In this document: piece by piece, positions 33,824 through 46,884 of the stretch | Position numbering within the stretch: position 1 is the stretch's first letter | Layout: each line of letters opens with the position of its first letter | Source: Termitomyces sp. T153 | Lineage: Eukaryota > Basidiomycota > Agaricomycetes > Agaricales > Lyophyllaceae | Length of the DNA: 64,000 nucleotides | Assembly: GCA_018296165.2 (NCBI GenBank) | Contig: JACKQL020000034.1 | Span: 434,001-498,000, forward strand | Reading direction: 5' to 3' | Position numbers and translations under genes: made by a program | The notes under the pieces: generated by a model | Database searches by the model: none | What the model saw: the letters and a program-made list of their open reading frames with translations, nothing else | Told to the model about the DNA's origin: nothing

Positions 33824-34976
33824 TGTCATGACCTGCCCCCTGGACCCCCACACATTGTTTCCAACCTGCCTGCTCCTCCAGAGTCTCCCCTGACACCCCA
33901 TCAACCCCCCAAACCATTGTTTACCCTCCACGCCCACTCTGGCTAACTCCAACACTTCTCTGGCTAACTCTGACAGCCCCTTGGCCAACTCTGACACCTT
34001 CTCCACAGCCGCCAATGCTTTCCCTGGCTCTCCTGAGCTCCTGGAACCCTCCCCTACCATTCCTGACTCTGTCATACATCACCAGCCCATCACCCTGGTT
34101 CCCTTGACCCACTCCAGAGTACCACAACAACCTTGGGATGGCCTGCATTTTCAACTGATCCCATTGAGATATCAACATGGCCTGTCTTCTAATCACAACT
34201 GACACCCATTGACCCCACCGAGCTCTGCCAAGCCCCACTGCCACACCCACTGTCCCCCAGAGCTCTCCAGTAGTCAGTATATAAGTTGTAGAGTAGCTCT
34301 TCATACTCTAGTCTTGATATTGCCTAACATTACCTATGGTCTGATTGTTTCTCTCTTGTGTTTTGTGTTCTGTGTTACGATTTCCTTACTCTCAGTCTCC
34401 TGGTCTTGTCTCATCTCCCTTTCTGTTATCATTCTCATTATTGTTTTGTATCTCCACCTGAATCTATTTTTATTCTTGTCTCAATCTTGTCTTGACTCTG
34501 CCTTGTTCTGTTCAGATCTGTCTCATCTTGTTTGATCCATTTCCTTCATTGTGCTCAAGTCCTTTCAACCTTAATGCCTTTATAAACTCCATGCTTACAA
34601 TTACAAACCTCAAACATTCTTTAAGCCAACTCCAGACCTTGCTATTTGCTCAGCCCTGAACTCCATCAATTTCCATTGATTCCCCATCAAGCTCTGGCTC
34701 CACTCCCATCACTTGCATAGCCTCTGCTTACTCTGCACCCACAATGCTTGCTTCCAGACCTGTACCTGACACCCTGCCAAGCTTGTCCCTTTTCCCGCAA
34801 CTTGTCCTACATTCCTCCAGACCACACTGGACTTGCTTGGATCACTCCCCATTGCTTATTCTCATGAGTCCCCCATGCCTAGAACCTCTCTGAGTGCCCA
34901 GTTATCAGTGCAGAGAATCATGTCTGCCTAGTAATGCCCAGTGCAGCTGAGCCCCCATAGTCAGTGGAACCTGACA
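33824..34976 (+). repeat. Solo LTR of family B in family C gag
   Basis: Starts TGTCATGACC and ends CCTGACA, 1,153 bp, with perfect 5-bp target duplications CACTG at 33,819-33,823 and 34,977-34,981. It is a full-length LTR without internal sequence, the product of LTR-LTR recombination. TATATAAG core at 34,278-34,285. Confidence 0.95.
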
Positions 34977-34981
34977 CACTG

Positions 34982-35250
34982 CATAGGATGCATGCAGCTG
35001 AGCTCCCATCAAATCACCATGAGCTGCCACTAATCCCAGGCTACCTCATACCATGAAGTGATCCTCTTGTTGTCTGGGCCAGCCCTCTGCAAGGTTGTAG
35101 TTTTGGCAGGGTCAAGCAAGAAAAACTCCACCCAGAAGTCCTTCTCAAAGGCAGCCCAGTCTGGGAAACTTCCAACACCTCCAGGTGCAAGAAATCTTGC
35201 AATGTGTAGGTGGAGGCACATCTGGTCTTTATGTATGACAGTACCTAGGC
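34982..35250 (-). pseudogene. Family C gag, upstream part
   Basis: Minus-strand frame 35,030-35,221: LHIARFLAPGGVGSFPDWAAFEKDF, the W-x2-F-E capsid motif common in gypsy gag, and ITSWYEVAWD. It continues on the far side of the solo LTR. Confidence 0.75.
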
Positions 35251-35254
35251 TATC

Positions 35255-35559
35255 TATATTAGCAAGTAGACAATGCTACAACAGTAACTAATCATCTAGC
35301 AGAGGGGAATCCAAAGAGAACAAGTCTAGGGATCCCCACTGCTTGGTGCAGTGCATCATCAGGCAGTGGAGGCATGGGAACAGCTATACAGAAGACCAGA
35401 GCTACTCCTGACCCTAGGGAAGTGATTGATGAGGTAATACAGAGAGTCCCGTGGGTCTCCGGAGATCTCCGGAGGTCTGGAACAAGCCCCAGAGATGTCA
35501 AGTGAGCTGCAGAGGCACTGGAACAAGCTGTGGAGGTCGGAAATGGAAGTCCCCTGACA
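35255..35559 (-). repeat. Family C 5' LTR-like repeat next to the gene island
   Basis: Shares most of its length with 53,669-53,987; both begin on the minus strand TGTCAGGGGACTTCC. The left end is not sharply defined. This copy keeps four CpG sites (35,450, 35,460, 35,470 and 35,538) that are TpG or CpA in the other copy. Confidence 0.65.
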
Positions 35560-36386
35560 GTTTGGGCTAGAGGAGCAAGATCCATCATTCAGTAAGTTGT
35601 GGGGAGTGTTTCTTTGAGGGCCTAGTGTATGATGCAGGCAAGGTACTGATACCAATTCAGGAGTACATCAACTAACTTGTTGCCAAAGCTACTGACCTCA
35701 TATGGTTTGCGCAACTTGTCTATCATATGAACATATTATGAAAATGTATATTCGTTGTGGCCATGTTCAAGTACATACAGCACAGCTGAATATGTTTAAT
35801 GTTATCATTTGTATCATTCTGCTTAATGAATCAGGGACTGGCACTTGTCGCCGCTAGTATATAATTATGGTGCTTGTTGATTATTATCTATACGATCTCG
35901 CATTCGAGGTGTATGTGTATGTGTGTTCGCTGCATGGTTCAGTAAGCCTGGGGTACACAGATTTCTATTTGTATCATGATACAAGGATTACATACAAGGT
36001 ATGGGTATGTAGAGAACACAGCATGTATACGGTACTATACCGGATTAATACCAGAAGAGGATCCTGATATCGCAGACCCCTTGATTAACATTGCTTTTTG
36101 ATGGCAATAATTGGTTCATAGCTGTTTCCAAGCTGTTTTTGGCTGTGTTCACAGGTGGCTACATACTAATAACTAATTGAACGTAGTGGCCCATGTGGAG
36201 ATCTCCACCACTAGGTAAGTTTGTTTGATGTTGTAAAAAAACCGGGCCCTCGGCTATCTGGGAAATCGCCGTCCCCTCTCCCGTACCAATACCTTTTTTC
36301 GTCTTCTCACATAAAAAATAGCCATTTCACTAGGCTGCGCAGGCATCTTCTTGGTCCTTGATCAGTGGTATCGACGGGTCGTGCTC
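35560..36386. other. Unique intergenic region, upstream of mitoferrin
   Basis: No repeat family beyond the first about 120 bp, normal CpG content and no ORF with support. A minus-strand TTGGTATCAGTACC near 35,665 resembles a retroelement primer-binding site, but no LTR lies beside it. The last about 150 bp presumably contain the mitoferrin promoter. Confidence 0.5.
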
Positions 36387-37599
36387 ATGGCTGAGGAAAT
36401 AGATTATGAAGCCTTGCCAGCTAATGCGGGGTTTGCGGTGCGTTCATTGCTGACTGATTGTGAAAATCTGTAACCTGTTTTTTATAGGTGAATATGCTAG
36501 CTGGGGCCCTGGTGAGTGTTCAAAATCAAAATTCTGGAGGGAGAGCTGGCTATTTGTGTTGTCTAACTTGAATTTTGTTCGCAGGCCGGTATATCTGAAC
36601 ATGCAGTTATGTACCCTGTTGACAGTATCAAAGTTGGTTTTTTTTGAGTCCTCAAGCTCCTCCTGTCGATGTTGAAAACTTTTGATAGACGCGGATGCAA
36701 GTCTTTGCAACATCTCCTGTGGCCGTGTATAGCAGTGTTGGGAACGCTTTTTCAAGGATTTCATCGACAGAGGGATTGAGAGCGTTATGGCGTGGAGTGT
36801 CGTCCGTTGTATTGGGAGCCGGTCCTGCTCATGCGGTACACTTTGGAACATTAGAAGCTGTCAAGGAATTGGCAGGGGGGAACGAAGCGGGTAATCAGTG
36901 GGTTGCTACATGTATGTCTCCTTTTTTATTGTTATTTTTTTGCGCCGACTTTTCGTTCGTTTTAGCACTCGCGGGTGCTTCAGCAACTATTGCTAGTGAT
37001 GCTCTCATGAATCCCTTCGACGGTATGTCAAGTTTCCTCATTGGATATGGTATATTTATTAATCATTGGTGTTGCGTCTATTCTCAACTCCAGTCGTTAA
37101 ACAACGGATGCAGCTGCATAAGTCCGAATTTCGTTCTGTGTTTACCTGTGCACGGACGGTCTTCCGTAACGAAGGTCTTACAGCCTTCTACGTATCTTAC
37201 CCAACAACGTTGGCCATCTCAATACCATTCAACGCGATTCAATTCACCGTTTATGAACAGCTTAAACGGTTTATGAACCCTTCACACCAGTATTCACCGA
37301 CAACACATATCGTTTCAGGTGCGGTCGCCGGAGCTGTTGCCGCTGCCGTGACGACTCCGCTGGATGTAGCCAAAACAATTTTACAGACTCGCGGGACCTC
37401 TGCAGACTCGGACATTCGGAATTGCAGAGGAATGACGGACGCATTCCGCGTTATATGGAGAAGGGACGGCGTGAAGGGTTTTGGGCGGGGTCTAACACCA
37501 CGAGTATTGTCCATCATGCCCAGTACAGCACTTTGCTGGCTATCATATGAGTTCTTCAGTTTGTTATCTTCCATTCAGTTGTGCGCAATAAAAAATTGA
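36387..37599 (+). CDS. MRS4: Mitochondrial iron carrier, mitoferrin (MRS3/MRS4 type)
   Basis: A mitochondrial carrier family protein, predicted to move ferrous iron across the inner membrane for heme and Fe-S cluster synthesis. Exons: 36,387-36,437; 36,488-36,511; 36,585-36,632; 36,689-36,911; 36,966-37,022; 37,094-37,599. They join in frame to 302 residues, a normal length. Three carrier repeats carry the signature: PVDSIKTRMQ (P36), PFDVVKQRMQ (P132) and PLDVAKTILQTRG (P223). The subfamily is indicated by EHAVMYPVD (H31) and GAGPAHAVHF, His-containing motifs of mitoferrins, and by GRGLTPRVLSIMPSTALCW near the C-terminus. All introns are GT-AG and 50-73 bp. The start follows an upstream region without other in-frame ATG. 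It lies 315 bp upstream of the next gene, same strand. Family assignment is firm; the choice of MRS3 over MRS4 is arbitrary. Confidence 0.93.
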
Positions 37600-37914
37600 C
37601 TAGAACACTTACAGAGGCAGTTATTCGGACGGATTGAGGATATGGTGGGAACTGGATCACTAATTCTGTTGTCCTGATGTGCTGGTGCGGGGCAGCTGCA
37701 TAATGATAATCTACTAGGCTCTTCTTACTATGTTTCTCCCTCTTTTCAGCATGAACATACTAGAATCCGAGGGTTGACGTTGAATATTCTAATTTTGTGA
37801 TATTACTTAATCATGATCAGTGACGTCATACTTGTATGCGACGGTACTTGCCCTGATTGATATGGGCTTGAATCCCAACCCCCATTATATCCTATCCGCT
37901 CGCTGTTGTTGACG

Positions 37915-40900
37915 ATGGCCGAGCACAGAAAGCAGAACTTGCAACAGCCAAACCTGACTTCAGTTGTGATCCCACCAGTGTCTACCGCAAGTTCCAATCA
38001 CCCAACAACCCCGACGACTCCCAAGACTCCTGCCGACGAGGGGATAGAGTTTTTCCAATCTCAAATTCGAACAGGAGATGCCCCAATCTATGTATACGAG
38101 CTCCGCCTTGACACAAATGGTGGCCCGCACAAAGACCGCTCAGTGCGTGCGATTCTAATTTCACGCGTATCGATCGATGCTGAGCCATCCCGCAGTATAT
38201 ACGACTTCCTCCTGCATATGTTCCATACATTCTCCGTGTCTCGATTGATGCGGGTACTTCCGCTGCTAGAAACGGCGTCTTCAAAACCAATTTTCCTGTT
38301 GACGGTGGAATCTTTGGACGCGATCGCTTTGCCGAGAGAAAGTACACGTCTTTCGCGATCTTTTCCGCGTAGATTCATTCTGACATGTAACATACAGACT
38401 TCCTACAGACTACTCAAAGCCCATACATATCGATCTTCCCATATCGCACGCGGGTGCATTTGTCTACTGGGTCGAATATGATAGTGATACACCTGGCCGG
38501 CGAATCAAGGGTCGCGAAGGTTTTTTCAACATCGATCCTCATCTCAGAATTAAAGCTCGCAGTTCTATATTGGATTCCCAAACATTGAAGCCTATGTCTC
38601 CCGATGATAGCGGCGCGATTGTGAGCAAGGACAGATATGTCAACCTGCCACTCAACGGCCTCTCAATTCTTACTGTCGTGTCGAAGTGGATGGGCCCCAT
38701 CGTTCAATGGCGGAAACACTTTGAAGAAGCTTCTCAGCGTGGATACACTATGTTGCATTGGACGCCTTTGCAGGAGCGGGGCGAGAGCGGAAGTCCATAC
38801 TCCCTCCGAAATCAGTTGAAGTTTGACCCCGCAGTTAGTACCGATCCCTGCAAGATAGAACAGGTCCTCAAGGTCGCAAGAGAAGAATATGGTTTGCTAG
38901 CATTGACCGATGTCGTCCTCAATCACACTGCGAATGATAGTCTATGGTTGATTGAACATCCTGAAGCGGGTACGTATCTCCTTGATTGAAAATAACAATA
39001 CGGCTAATCAATTTCTTCGTATCAAGGTTTTAGTCCCGCCAATTCCCCTCATTTAACGCCTGCTCTCGAACTCGACACTGCCATGATTGAATTTTCTGAT
39101 AATCTCGAAACAAAAGGACTCCCCACATCTGTCAATTCTGAAGCAGACATCACTACCCTTCTTAACGCATTCAGCTCGGTGACTGAAGAATTGAATCTAT
39201 GGCAATACTATGTTCTCGATACCTCGCGCGAAAGACAAGCTGTAAGGGACGCTCTTACCTCCGGCAAGTATGTACCCTGGTCGGGCCCGGACGTTGCTGG
39301 GAAGTCTGCAGTCGAGCTCGCACATATCGCTAGATCCAGGGGTATTATCAAGGGCGTCAATACTTTCTCATCGAGATTCTGTGTCAAGACTGATGCAGTG
39401 GCCTCCGCTGGGATGGTGAAATCAGCTTTCGTGGATATCACTGATTATAACGCCCTTGCAGACGCTTGGACGAAGGTTGTTGACGTGATAAACGTTCCGT
39501 TATACGAAGAATGGAAAGACGACACTCGAGTGGCGATGGAGAATATCAAAAATCGAATTCGGTATGCGAGGCTAGATGATAATGGTCCAAAACTAGGTAA
39601 AATCACGAAATCGTAAGCGGAGATTGCGTTTGTTTGTCTCCATGTTTTCTGATACTATTTCTTTCAGAAATCCTCTTGTCGAGACATACTTCACTCGTTT
39701 GACTCCGTGCTCAAAGGCTGACCCTCTTGTCTACTCTCTTGCCAACAATGGCTGGATTTGGAACGCTGATCCTCTTCAAAATTTTGCCCTCTCACCATCC
39801 AAAGCTTATTTGAGGCGCGAAGTCATTGTCTGGGGAGACTGTGTTAAACTGCGATACGGCTCTTCTCCTTCGGCTAATCCTTGGTTGTGGGATCACATGA
39901 TAACCTACGTTACTTCTCTTGCGCGTATGTTCGATGGATTTCGTATCGACAATTGTCATTCTACGCCTTTAGAAGTTGGCACTGTGATGCTCGATGCAGC
40001 GCGAGTCGTACGACCTGACTTGTATGTATGCGCCGAACTTTTTACTGGTAGCGAAGACATGGATCTGGTTTTCGTTCGTGAACTTGGGATCAATAGTCTG
40101 ATTAGAGAAAGTGGCAATGCATCCGACCCCAAGGAATTGTCAAGATTAATATATAGGCACGGAGTAGGAAAACCTATCGGTCCGTCGATTCATTCTAGAA
40201 CCATAACAATCTGATCTTTCTCAAGGATCCATGGACAGTACCTGTATGACGAGCCACGAAGAGCTTCCATCTCCCATTGGGAAAGGTCCTGTGCGGCCTT
40301 GCGTAGTCAGCCCACTAAATGGCGCTCTTCCTCATGCGCTCTTCTATGATCTAACGCACGACAATGAATCCCTTCTTGACAAGCGTTCAGCAGAGGATGC
40401 ACTTTCTACTGGTGCACTAGTTACATTCAGCTACAGTGCCATAGGTTCAGTGAAAGGATTTGATGATCTTTACCCCAAGCTCTTGAATTTAGTTTCTGAG
40501 AAGCGGCTGTACGACGTAACGGGCCTTGGAGAACGCAGCGGAATAGCCAAAATCAAAAGAGTTCTGAACCACTTGCATCTGGAGATGGTGCTCGGTGGTT
40601 TTGAGGAAGGACATGTCCACCAGGAGAATGATGTATGTCTGTGTTTCGCGACTTTCGTCCCTGACATTCTTTTTTTTAGTATATTGTCGTTCATCGGGTG
40701 CAACCCAGTACACAAAAAGGATATATATTAGTAGCTCACACTGCGTTTTCGAAAGGATCCAAAGATCGTGGTCTCAGTACGTTTGTGTAATTTCCATTGT
40801 TCAACATGCCTCTCATCTTTCTGTTAGTCGATCCTATCAAATTACGACGAACTCGTGCTAAGTTCATTCTCGGTGCCAATATCAATGTATCATCATATCA

Positions 40901-43357
40901 AGTGCCAAAGACTACGACTTCTCTGCAGGGGATGCCCGCAGAACTTGTAGAGATGGCACCTGTTGTTGTTCCACAGGGCTTAGATTATGAGGGTCCCTAT
41001 GCCGAGATCATCGTCCCGGAATACTTCCCACCGGGAAGCATCATGATTTTCGAAACTCAGCTGCAAAACTTCGATGCCTCACTCGATGAATTCTGCTCTC
41101 AGGGAGCTCAGGAGGTGTTCGACACACTTGATCTTGTTGATCTCAACGTTATTCTCCATCGCGCGGATGGAGAAGAGCGAGACGTCACTGATGGCAAATT
41201 TGGCGTGTACGATGTACCAGGCCATGGAAAACTGGTTTACTGTGGATTGGAAGGCTGGATGCACCCGTTGCGCCACATCATGAGGTATAATGACCTCGGA
41301 CATCCTTTGTGCGCTCACTTGAGGGAAGGTAACTGGGCTCTGGACTACGTTTATGAACGCCTCAATCAGTATGTTATTTTTTATTCATTCGTAACCTCTC
41401 TGTTAATTATTGTGTACCCCAGTCAAGTAGCGAACTTGCCCCATCTTGCAAAGCCCGCTCAGTGGCTTAGAGAACGTTTGGACCGTGTCTCTAAGGGTGT
41501 ACCTAACTTCATGCGACCCAAGTACTTCGCGTTGGTCGTGTCTACGGCTTACAAAGCCGCCCGTCGCGCCGTCATCGAGCAATGTTCCGAATTTGTAGTT
41601 TCTGGACATTCATTCACGCATGATTTGGCGCTTTGCGCAGTCCAATTGTATGGTTTGGTCAAATCGGCGTCTCTTGATCCCGATGTAGCGACGTCATCTC
41701 TAGCCGCAGGTCTTCCGCACTTTGCAGCAGGCTGGGCGAGGTGTTGGGGGCGTGATGTTTTCATTTCACTGAGAGGACTTTTTTTGACGACCGGAAATTT
41801 TGAAGGTGCCAAGAAGCACATCCTTGCATTCGCTTCAACGTTGAAGCATGGCTTGATACCTAATCTATTGGATTCCGTACGGAACCCGCGGTATGTATCT
41901 GAAAATACTCTTCATCATATATATGACTGAGGAGATTCTAGATATAACTCCCGGGACTCACCTTGGTGGATGTTGCAGAACATTCAAGATTACGTTTCAA
42001 GCGCTCCTGACGGGCTTTCTCTTCTCTCCGAGCCTGTAAAGAGACGTTTCCCTAGGGACGATACCTGGGTCCCTTGGGATGATTCACGTGCATACGCTTA
42101 TTCGAGTACTGTGGCAGAAATCATACAGGAAATATTACAGCGTCACGCGGATGGCATTCGTTTTAGGGAATACAACGCTGGACCAAATCTTGATATGCAG
42201 ATGAAAGATACAGGTTTCAATATTGATATACGTGTAGATTGGAAAACGGGTTTCGTCTTCGGTGGGAACGAACACAACTGTGGAACTTGGATGGACAAGA
42301 TGGGAGAATCACAGAAAGCGGGCACAAAGGGCGTACCGGGCACACCTCGGGATGGCGCTCCTGTCGAGATAACCGGGCTGCTCAAGAGCACTTTGACATG
42401 GCTTGATGGTCTGTCTGCGACAGGAAAGTTCCCTTTTAAAGGTGTCAATGCGACGAGTGAGTTGAATATCGAGTTCAAAGCACATTCTGACGTCATCCAC
42501 CCAGTTGCCGGTCAGAAGAAATTCGTCACGTACAAGGAATGGGCTAGTCTGATCAAGACATCATTTGAGAAGTATTACTACGTACCTTTGAGTATGTTCA
42601 TCTTCATCATCGCTGAACAGCTGAAAAATCCTTGTTTGGTCAGACCCTTCGGACGACGCCAACTATGTCGTCAATTCATCGCTGGTGAACCGCAGGGGCA
42701 TTTATAAGGACGTTTATGGTTCCGGGTCGGGGAGAGAATGGTCCGATTACCAGTTCCGACCCAATTTCCCAATTGCCATGACAGTTGCGCCAGAGCTATT
42801 CGACCAGAAGCGAGCGCTTGGTGCTCTAAAGCTTACTGATGAAGTCCTGCGTGGTCCCCTTGGGATGAAGACATTGGACCCGATCGACCTCCAATACCGT
42901 CCCAACTATGATAACTCCAATGACTCGACGGACCCCTCTATTGCAAAGGGTCTGAATTATCACAATGTTCGTCCCATTCTTCACTACGCTTGTGACGCTT
43001 GTGACATCTATTGATGATTGCTTCAGGGCCCTGAGTGGGGATGGCCTTTGGGCTACTTTTTACGCGCATATCTTCATTTTGCAACGACGGGGACGAGCGA
43101 GGAGGTTAGTTCAATTTTGGCACGAACATTTAGCTTTCCGCTGATCATGAGGACAGGAGAAGAAAATGACGTTACATCATCTGTACAGGATACTTTTAGG
43201 GCCTCGGCAGCACATTCGGAATGACCCGTGGGCAGGGATTCCAGAGCTTACGAACGAAAACGGACAATACTGTGTAGATTCGTGTAGCACGCAGGCGTGG
43301 AGCGCCAGCACGCTGCTAGACTTTTTGGAGACTGTGCACAGGAGGCGCGGAACTTAG
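37915..43357 (+). CDS. GDB1: Glycogen debranching enzyme (4-alpha-glucanotransferase / amylo-alpha-1,6-glucosidase)
   Basis: A bifunctional cytosolic enzyme that shifts maltosyl/maltotriosyl units and then hydrolyses the alpha-1,6 branch of glycogen. Thirteen exons: 37,915-38,142; 38,196-38,341; 38,398-38,969; 39,027-39,612; 39,668-40,179; 40,226-40,632; 40,680-40,776; 40,828-41,368; 41,423-41,890; 41,942-42,591; 42,644-42,966; 43,027-43,104; 43,157-43,357. They join in frame to 1,602 residues, the usual eukaryotic length. The transferase half (GH13-like) has [39 protein letters not shown] (likely nucleophile D605) and [12 protein letters not shown] (likely acid/base E634). The glucosidase half (GH133) has CWGRDVFIS (D1141), [16 protein letters not shown] and [18 protein letters not shown] (E1513). 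No lesion was seen. Catalytic numbering is by motif analogy with yeast-type enzymes. Confidence 0.96.
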
Positions 43358-43481
43358 ACGCGTTGTATTGGTGTAATTGTACTTGTATGACTAGGGCGTG
43401 AGATGTATATTAGAAGAGGTTCCAAGAAGTAATCGCGCCCCCTCTGTTATCTCCCTTTTGTTCTCTTTTCTTAATGCTCTC

Positions 43482-46400
43482 ATGTCTTTCTTTGGTTTTG
43501 AACAACACGATCTAGAACAGGAAAAGCTCAATATCAAGGACTCTGATGTGCTACCCTCTGAAGACGTTGCTGTATATACCTGGGGTGAAGAGGGTTACGA
43601 CGGCTTAGGTGACCTGCTTCAAGAGGGTCGTGATGAATTGAATGACGAGACTTTCGGTGACGATATTGTCGTTGGTATGCAAATCTTTCTGTATCGTCCC
43701 CTGACTCTACCTGATATTCATTGACTCAGGCAAGGACTTTGATTTCTCTACACCTGCCTTTCCGGAACCCATTAAACTGGTTCAAGAACCTCGAGCGTCG
43801 GTTCATGTACCTAAAGTACAACCTCCAGTCAAGGTGCAAGCTCCAGAGCCATCTCAGCCTGCCCCTTCTGGGCCACTCCAACCCCGTACGAATATTTGGC
43901 TCGCTTGAGTCACTCTTGACCGTCTCATTCCTCTCGTAGCCCGGCGGTCAACAACCAATTCTCTGGAAGCGATATGGGATGACAAGTCCCCCTTTTCTGT
44001 GCTCCCTCGCAATAATGGCGCTGGCCGCTCCATTAACGAACTTCGTCGTCCATCACCAGCGACCTCCGGATTTTCGCCCTTCGATGGAGGTCATTCTCCT
44101 TCTCTCAATCATCTGCCTGCAGAGCACAACACCGTCAAGCCGGGAATCAAGACCCTCCAGGAAATTGAAGCTGAGATGCGTGCGACCGCCCAGCAATCTC
44201 GCCAGCGACAGCTTGAACAGCAGCAACTTCTCCTGCAACAACAGGAGGAAGCTTTGCATTTGCTTCAGCTTCAGCGTGAACGTGACCGTCAGCAGCTGTT
44301 TCAGCAGCAAGAACGGGAATACGAACGCCAGCAGATCCTCCAGTATCAGGAACAGCAACATCAGCTGCAGCAAAGGGCACTTCAGCAACAGCTTCAGCGA
44401 ACATCTCCTCCGCGAATGCTTCCTGGTGTTTCCCCTTCGCCCCGGTTTCTTGAGCATCAACGTCAGCTGCTACTTTTGCAACAACAGCAAGAACAACAGC
44501 AGCGTTTTTCAGAGCTCCAGGAGCAATTGCGCTACGAAGAAATGGAACGTCAAATGGTTGCGCGAACACAGCAGAGTCGTACTCCGAATCAGTTTGCTCA
44601 CCGCCGACATCCCTCTGGCCCCATTCCTGCTGAATTACAGGCCCATCTCCTTCTTCAACAGCAGCAATTGCAACATCAACAAAATCGGCGGCAGCGCTCC
44701 CGATCCCCTGCGGTCGGGAACAACTTTATTGTTCCGCTTCAGGAAGGCCTATCGTATCTGCCTCAGAACATCCAAATGTTACAGCAACGTATGATTCCAG
44801 AGCTCGCACAAACAGACATTATACGAGAACTGCATGCATCCTCTCCGGCCGAACAGGAGGCTGTACGGAATGAGGCCATGCGCAAGATCGTCGAGGCTGA
44901 GAAGATGGAGGAGAAAAGGAGAAGAAAAGCCGCCAAGATTGCCCACATGGTACGTTTCCTCATTCAGATTTTCAGCACATATTTCATCATGACTGTAGGC
45001 GCGGTACAATGACCTCATGACGCAATCAGACAAGGATTTCATTACCAGAATACAAGTCTCCCAACTCGTTACGCAAGATCCATATGCAGACGACTTCTAT
45101 GCCCAAGTTTACGGCGCCATTCTACGATCCCGTATGGGAATACAGGCTCAAGACGATCGTGTACTCAAGTTTAACTCGGGTGGTGGTGTGGGTCTTGGTC
45201 TATCGCAAAAGCCTGGCAGCAGACGACCCAATGCTATGCTTCGTATGGAACAGCAAGTTGAACGGATCGTAAATAATGCCCGAAAGAGAGAAGAGGAGAA
45301 GGGTCTTCACTGTACGTTGGATTCCCCCTAATCGAACACGGTGACTGAATTATCATTATTCTGAAGCCCTTCACAGCCTGCAAGGTGCTCTCGGCAAGAC
45401 TTCCGGGCGAAGCTATAAGGCTGCACCTCGGCAGTTGCTTCAAGTCGACGCTGCGACCCCCAGTGGTTCCCCAACCTTGTCACATGCGCACATCGGTAAA
45501 GACACTGTTCAGAAATCCAAAGAAGGTGCTGCGCAGGAGGCTGCTAAACTAGGACGCGAGGCTTTAGGCAATGCCGGCGATGTAAGTATTGAAGTCCTTC
45601 GTATGTATAGTGTTTCAACCCTCTCAATATTTTTTTAGACGAACGGTCTCATTCGCAAACAACCTCTCTCTCATCGTCAGATCTTGGTAGCCGTCGAAAG
45701 CCTTTATGATGTTGTTTTGGCAACAGAGAACATCAAACGAGGCGAACCTTCCCCTGAAGATAGTGCAGAAATTCTTACTCAGTGGTCAGTGTTTCATCGG
45801 CTATCATGCCATTTTTAACCCTTGTCTAGGAAATCAGAGTATGACGCCAGTGTGGACCAGCTTTGGAACGGTTTGAAAGTCATGGAACCCCTCGAAACTA
45901 GGTATGCAGTAGCTTCATTTTGGGAAAGCAGCCTTTCACTGTCTCTCCATCAGCAACCCACATCCCTTCATTTCTCTTCTAGTTCCCAGCAAAGGTAAAA
46001 AGATTTTGCCTAGGGCCACCCGACACCTAAGCCATGAGAGGATGTACACTCTCCTGACGCTTCTTGTTGCTTGCTTCGATCAGCTGGACGTGGTACAGAA
46101 TGCACATCTACTTGATTCTATCGAGGATACAGAAGAACGCGCTGAAGCTGAACGACAATCGGAATCATTCTTATTAGGGGTCTTACACAGCATTTTGCCT
46201 GTCGTCGCAAGAGCAGAACTCAAACTAGTCACAGGCCTTCTTGGGCTTCTGTTGGATCGCACAAACATCGTCCGAGTCGCACAGTCGGGGGTACGTTGTC
46301 TCGAAAAATCATTATCCATCAATATTCAGCTGTCTGTCTAGGCTGGAATTGCTTTGTTAACACTTTTCCTCAGTCGCGTGGAGGTTATCAAACAGGTTCT

Positions 46401-46844
46401 GACCAATGGTGTTGAGCTCGCGCAGAATATCATGACACCTGAAGAGGCCATATCATGGTTTGTCATGTCAATATTCTATCAAGACTTCTTACTCATCTAT
46501 CGTCCAGGAAATCCATGTTTGATCATTTATTTCAATCTCTCGCCTCTCATCTACTTTCATTGTTCCCTTCGAGTCGGATGGCGGCTCGTTTACCCGCTGG
46601 ACATTCAAAACCGATTGATCATGCGGACCAGCCGGTCTGGCAGCTCCTTGCTGCTATTGCTTTGCATGCAGGGGCAGATCAACAATCTTTCCTTGTTACT
46701 ACACTGCGCGAGAAGGTTTTGGAGATCGTGTACCGGGTTAACAAAGGTTTAATAACTGATGAGGACGAACGTCAGACAAAACTAGCCAATGTAAATCTTT
46801 TCCTACACGCCCTAGGGTTAGATAGCTCGTATATCGCTCTGTAA
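43482..46844 (+). CDS. PAT1: mRNA decay factor PAT1 (deadenylation-dependent decapping activator)
   Basis: A P-body scaffold that links the Lsm1-7 ring, Dhh1 and the Dcp1/2 decapping enzyme. Ten exons: 43,482-43,674; 43,730-43,885; 43,940-44,949; 44,999-45,311; 45,367-45,581; 45,639-45,784; 45,830-45,901; 45,954-46,290; 46,342-46,457; 46,508-46,844. They join in frame to 964 residues. N-terminal MSFFGFEQHDLEQEK and the conserved YDGLGDLLQEGRDELNDETF box (Dhh1-binding region in yeast) fix the start. A long Gln-rich region spans about residues 200-365. The middle has ARYNDLMTQSDKDFITRIQ, SQLVTQDPYADDFYAQVYG and GLGLSQKPGSRRPNAM. The C-terminal helical domain (about 630-964) ends NVNLFLHALGLDS. 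It starts 124 bp after GDB1; retroelement D begins about 40 bp after its stop. Confidence 0.95.
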
Positions 46845-46884
46845 TGCTTTTGCCTATGATATGTGATTTTTTCTCTATTTTTAT

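Larger units (their letters stand above)
32446..35559 (-). mobile_element. Ty3/gypsy family C fragment (5' LTR, gag, protease)
   Basis: Reading on the minus strand: a 5' LTR-like repeat, gag (split by a solo LTR), zinc knuckle and protease, ending at 32,446 where a family A LTR abuts. RT and later domains are not present. Stops and shifts occur throughout. Confidence 0.82.

Noticed and set aside
35650..35680. Primer-binding-site-like TTGGTATCAGTACC on the minus strand
   Set aside because: No LTR lies on its upstream side; the sequence there is unique and CpG-normal. Too little to call another element.
36388..36690. Short + strand open frames before the mitoferrin third repeat
   Set aside because: They read through introns; the spliced exons 36,387-36,632 give the conserved carrier start instead.
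38342..38397. A 29-bp intron starting at GTAGATTC in GDB1
   Set aside because: Too short for a fungal intron. A 56-bp intron from GTACACG uses the same acceptor, keeps frame and gives a natural junction.
44053..44569. Long open frames on the minus strand across the PAT1 Gln-rich region
   Set aside because: They are low-complexity shadows (Leu/Ala-rich) of the CAG/CAA repeats in the coding strand.
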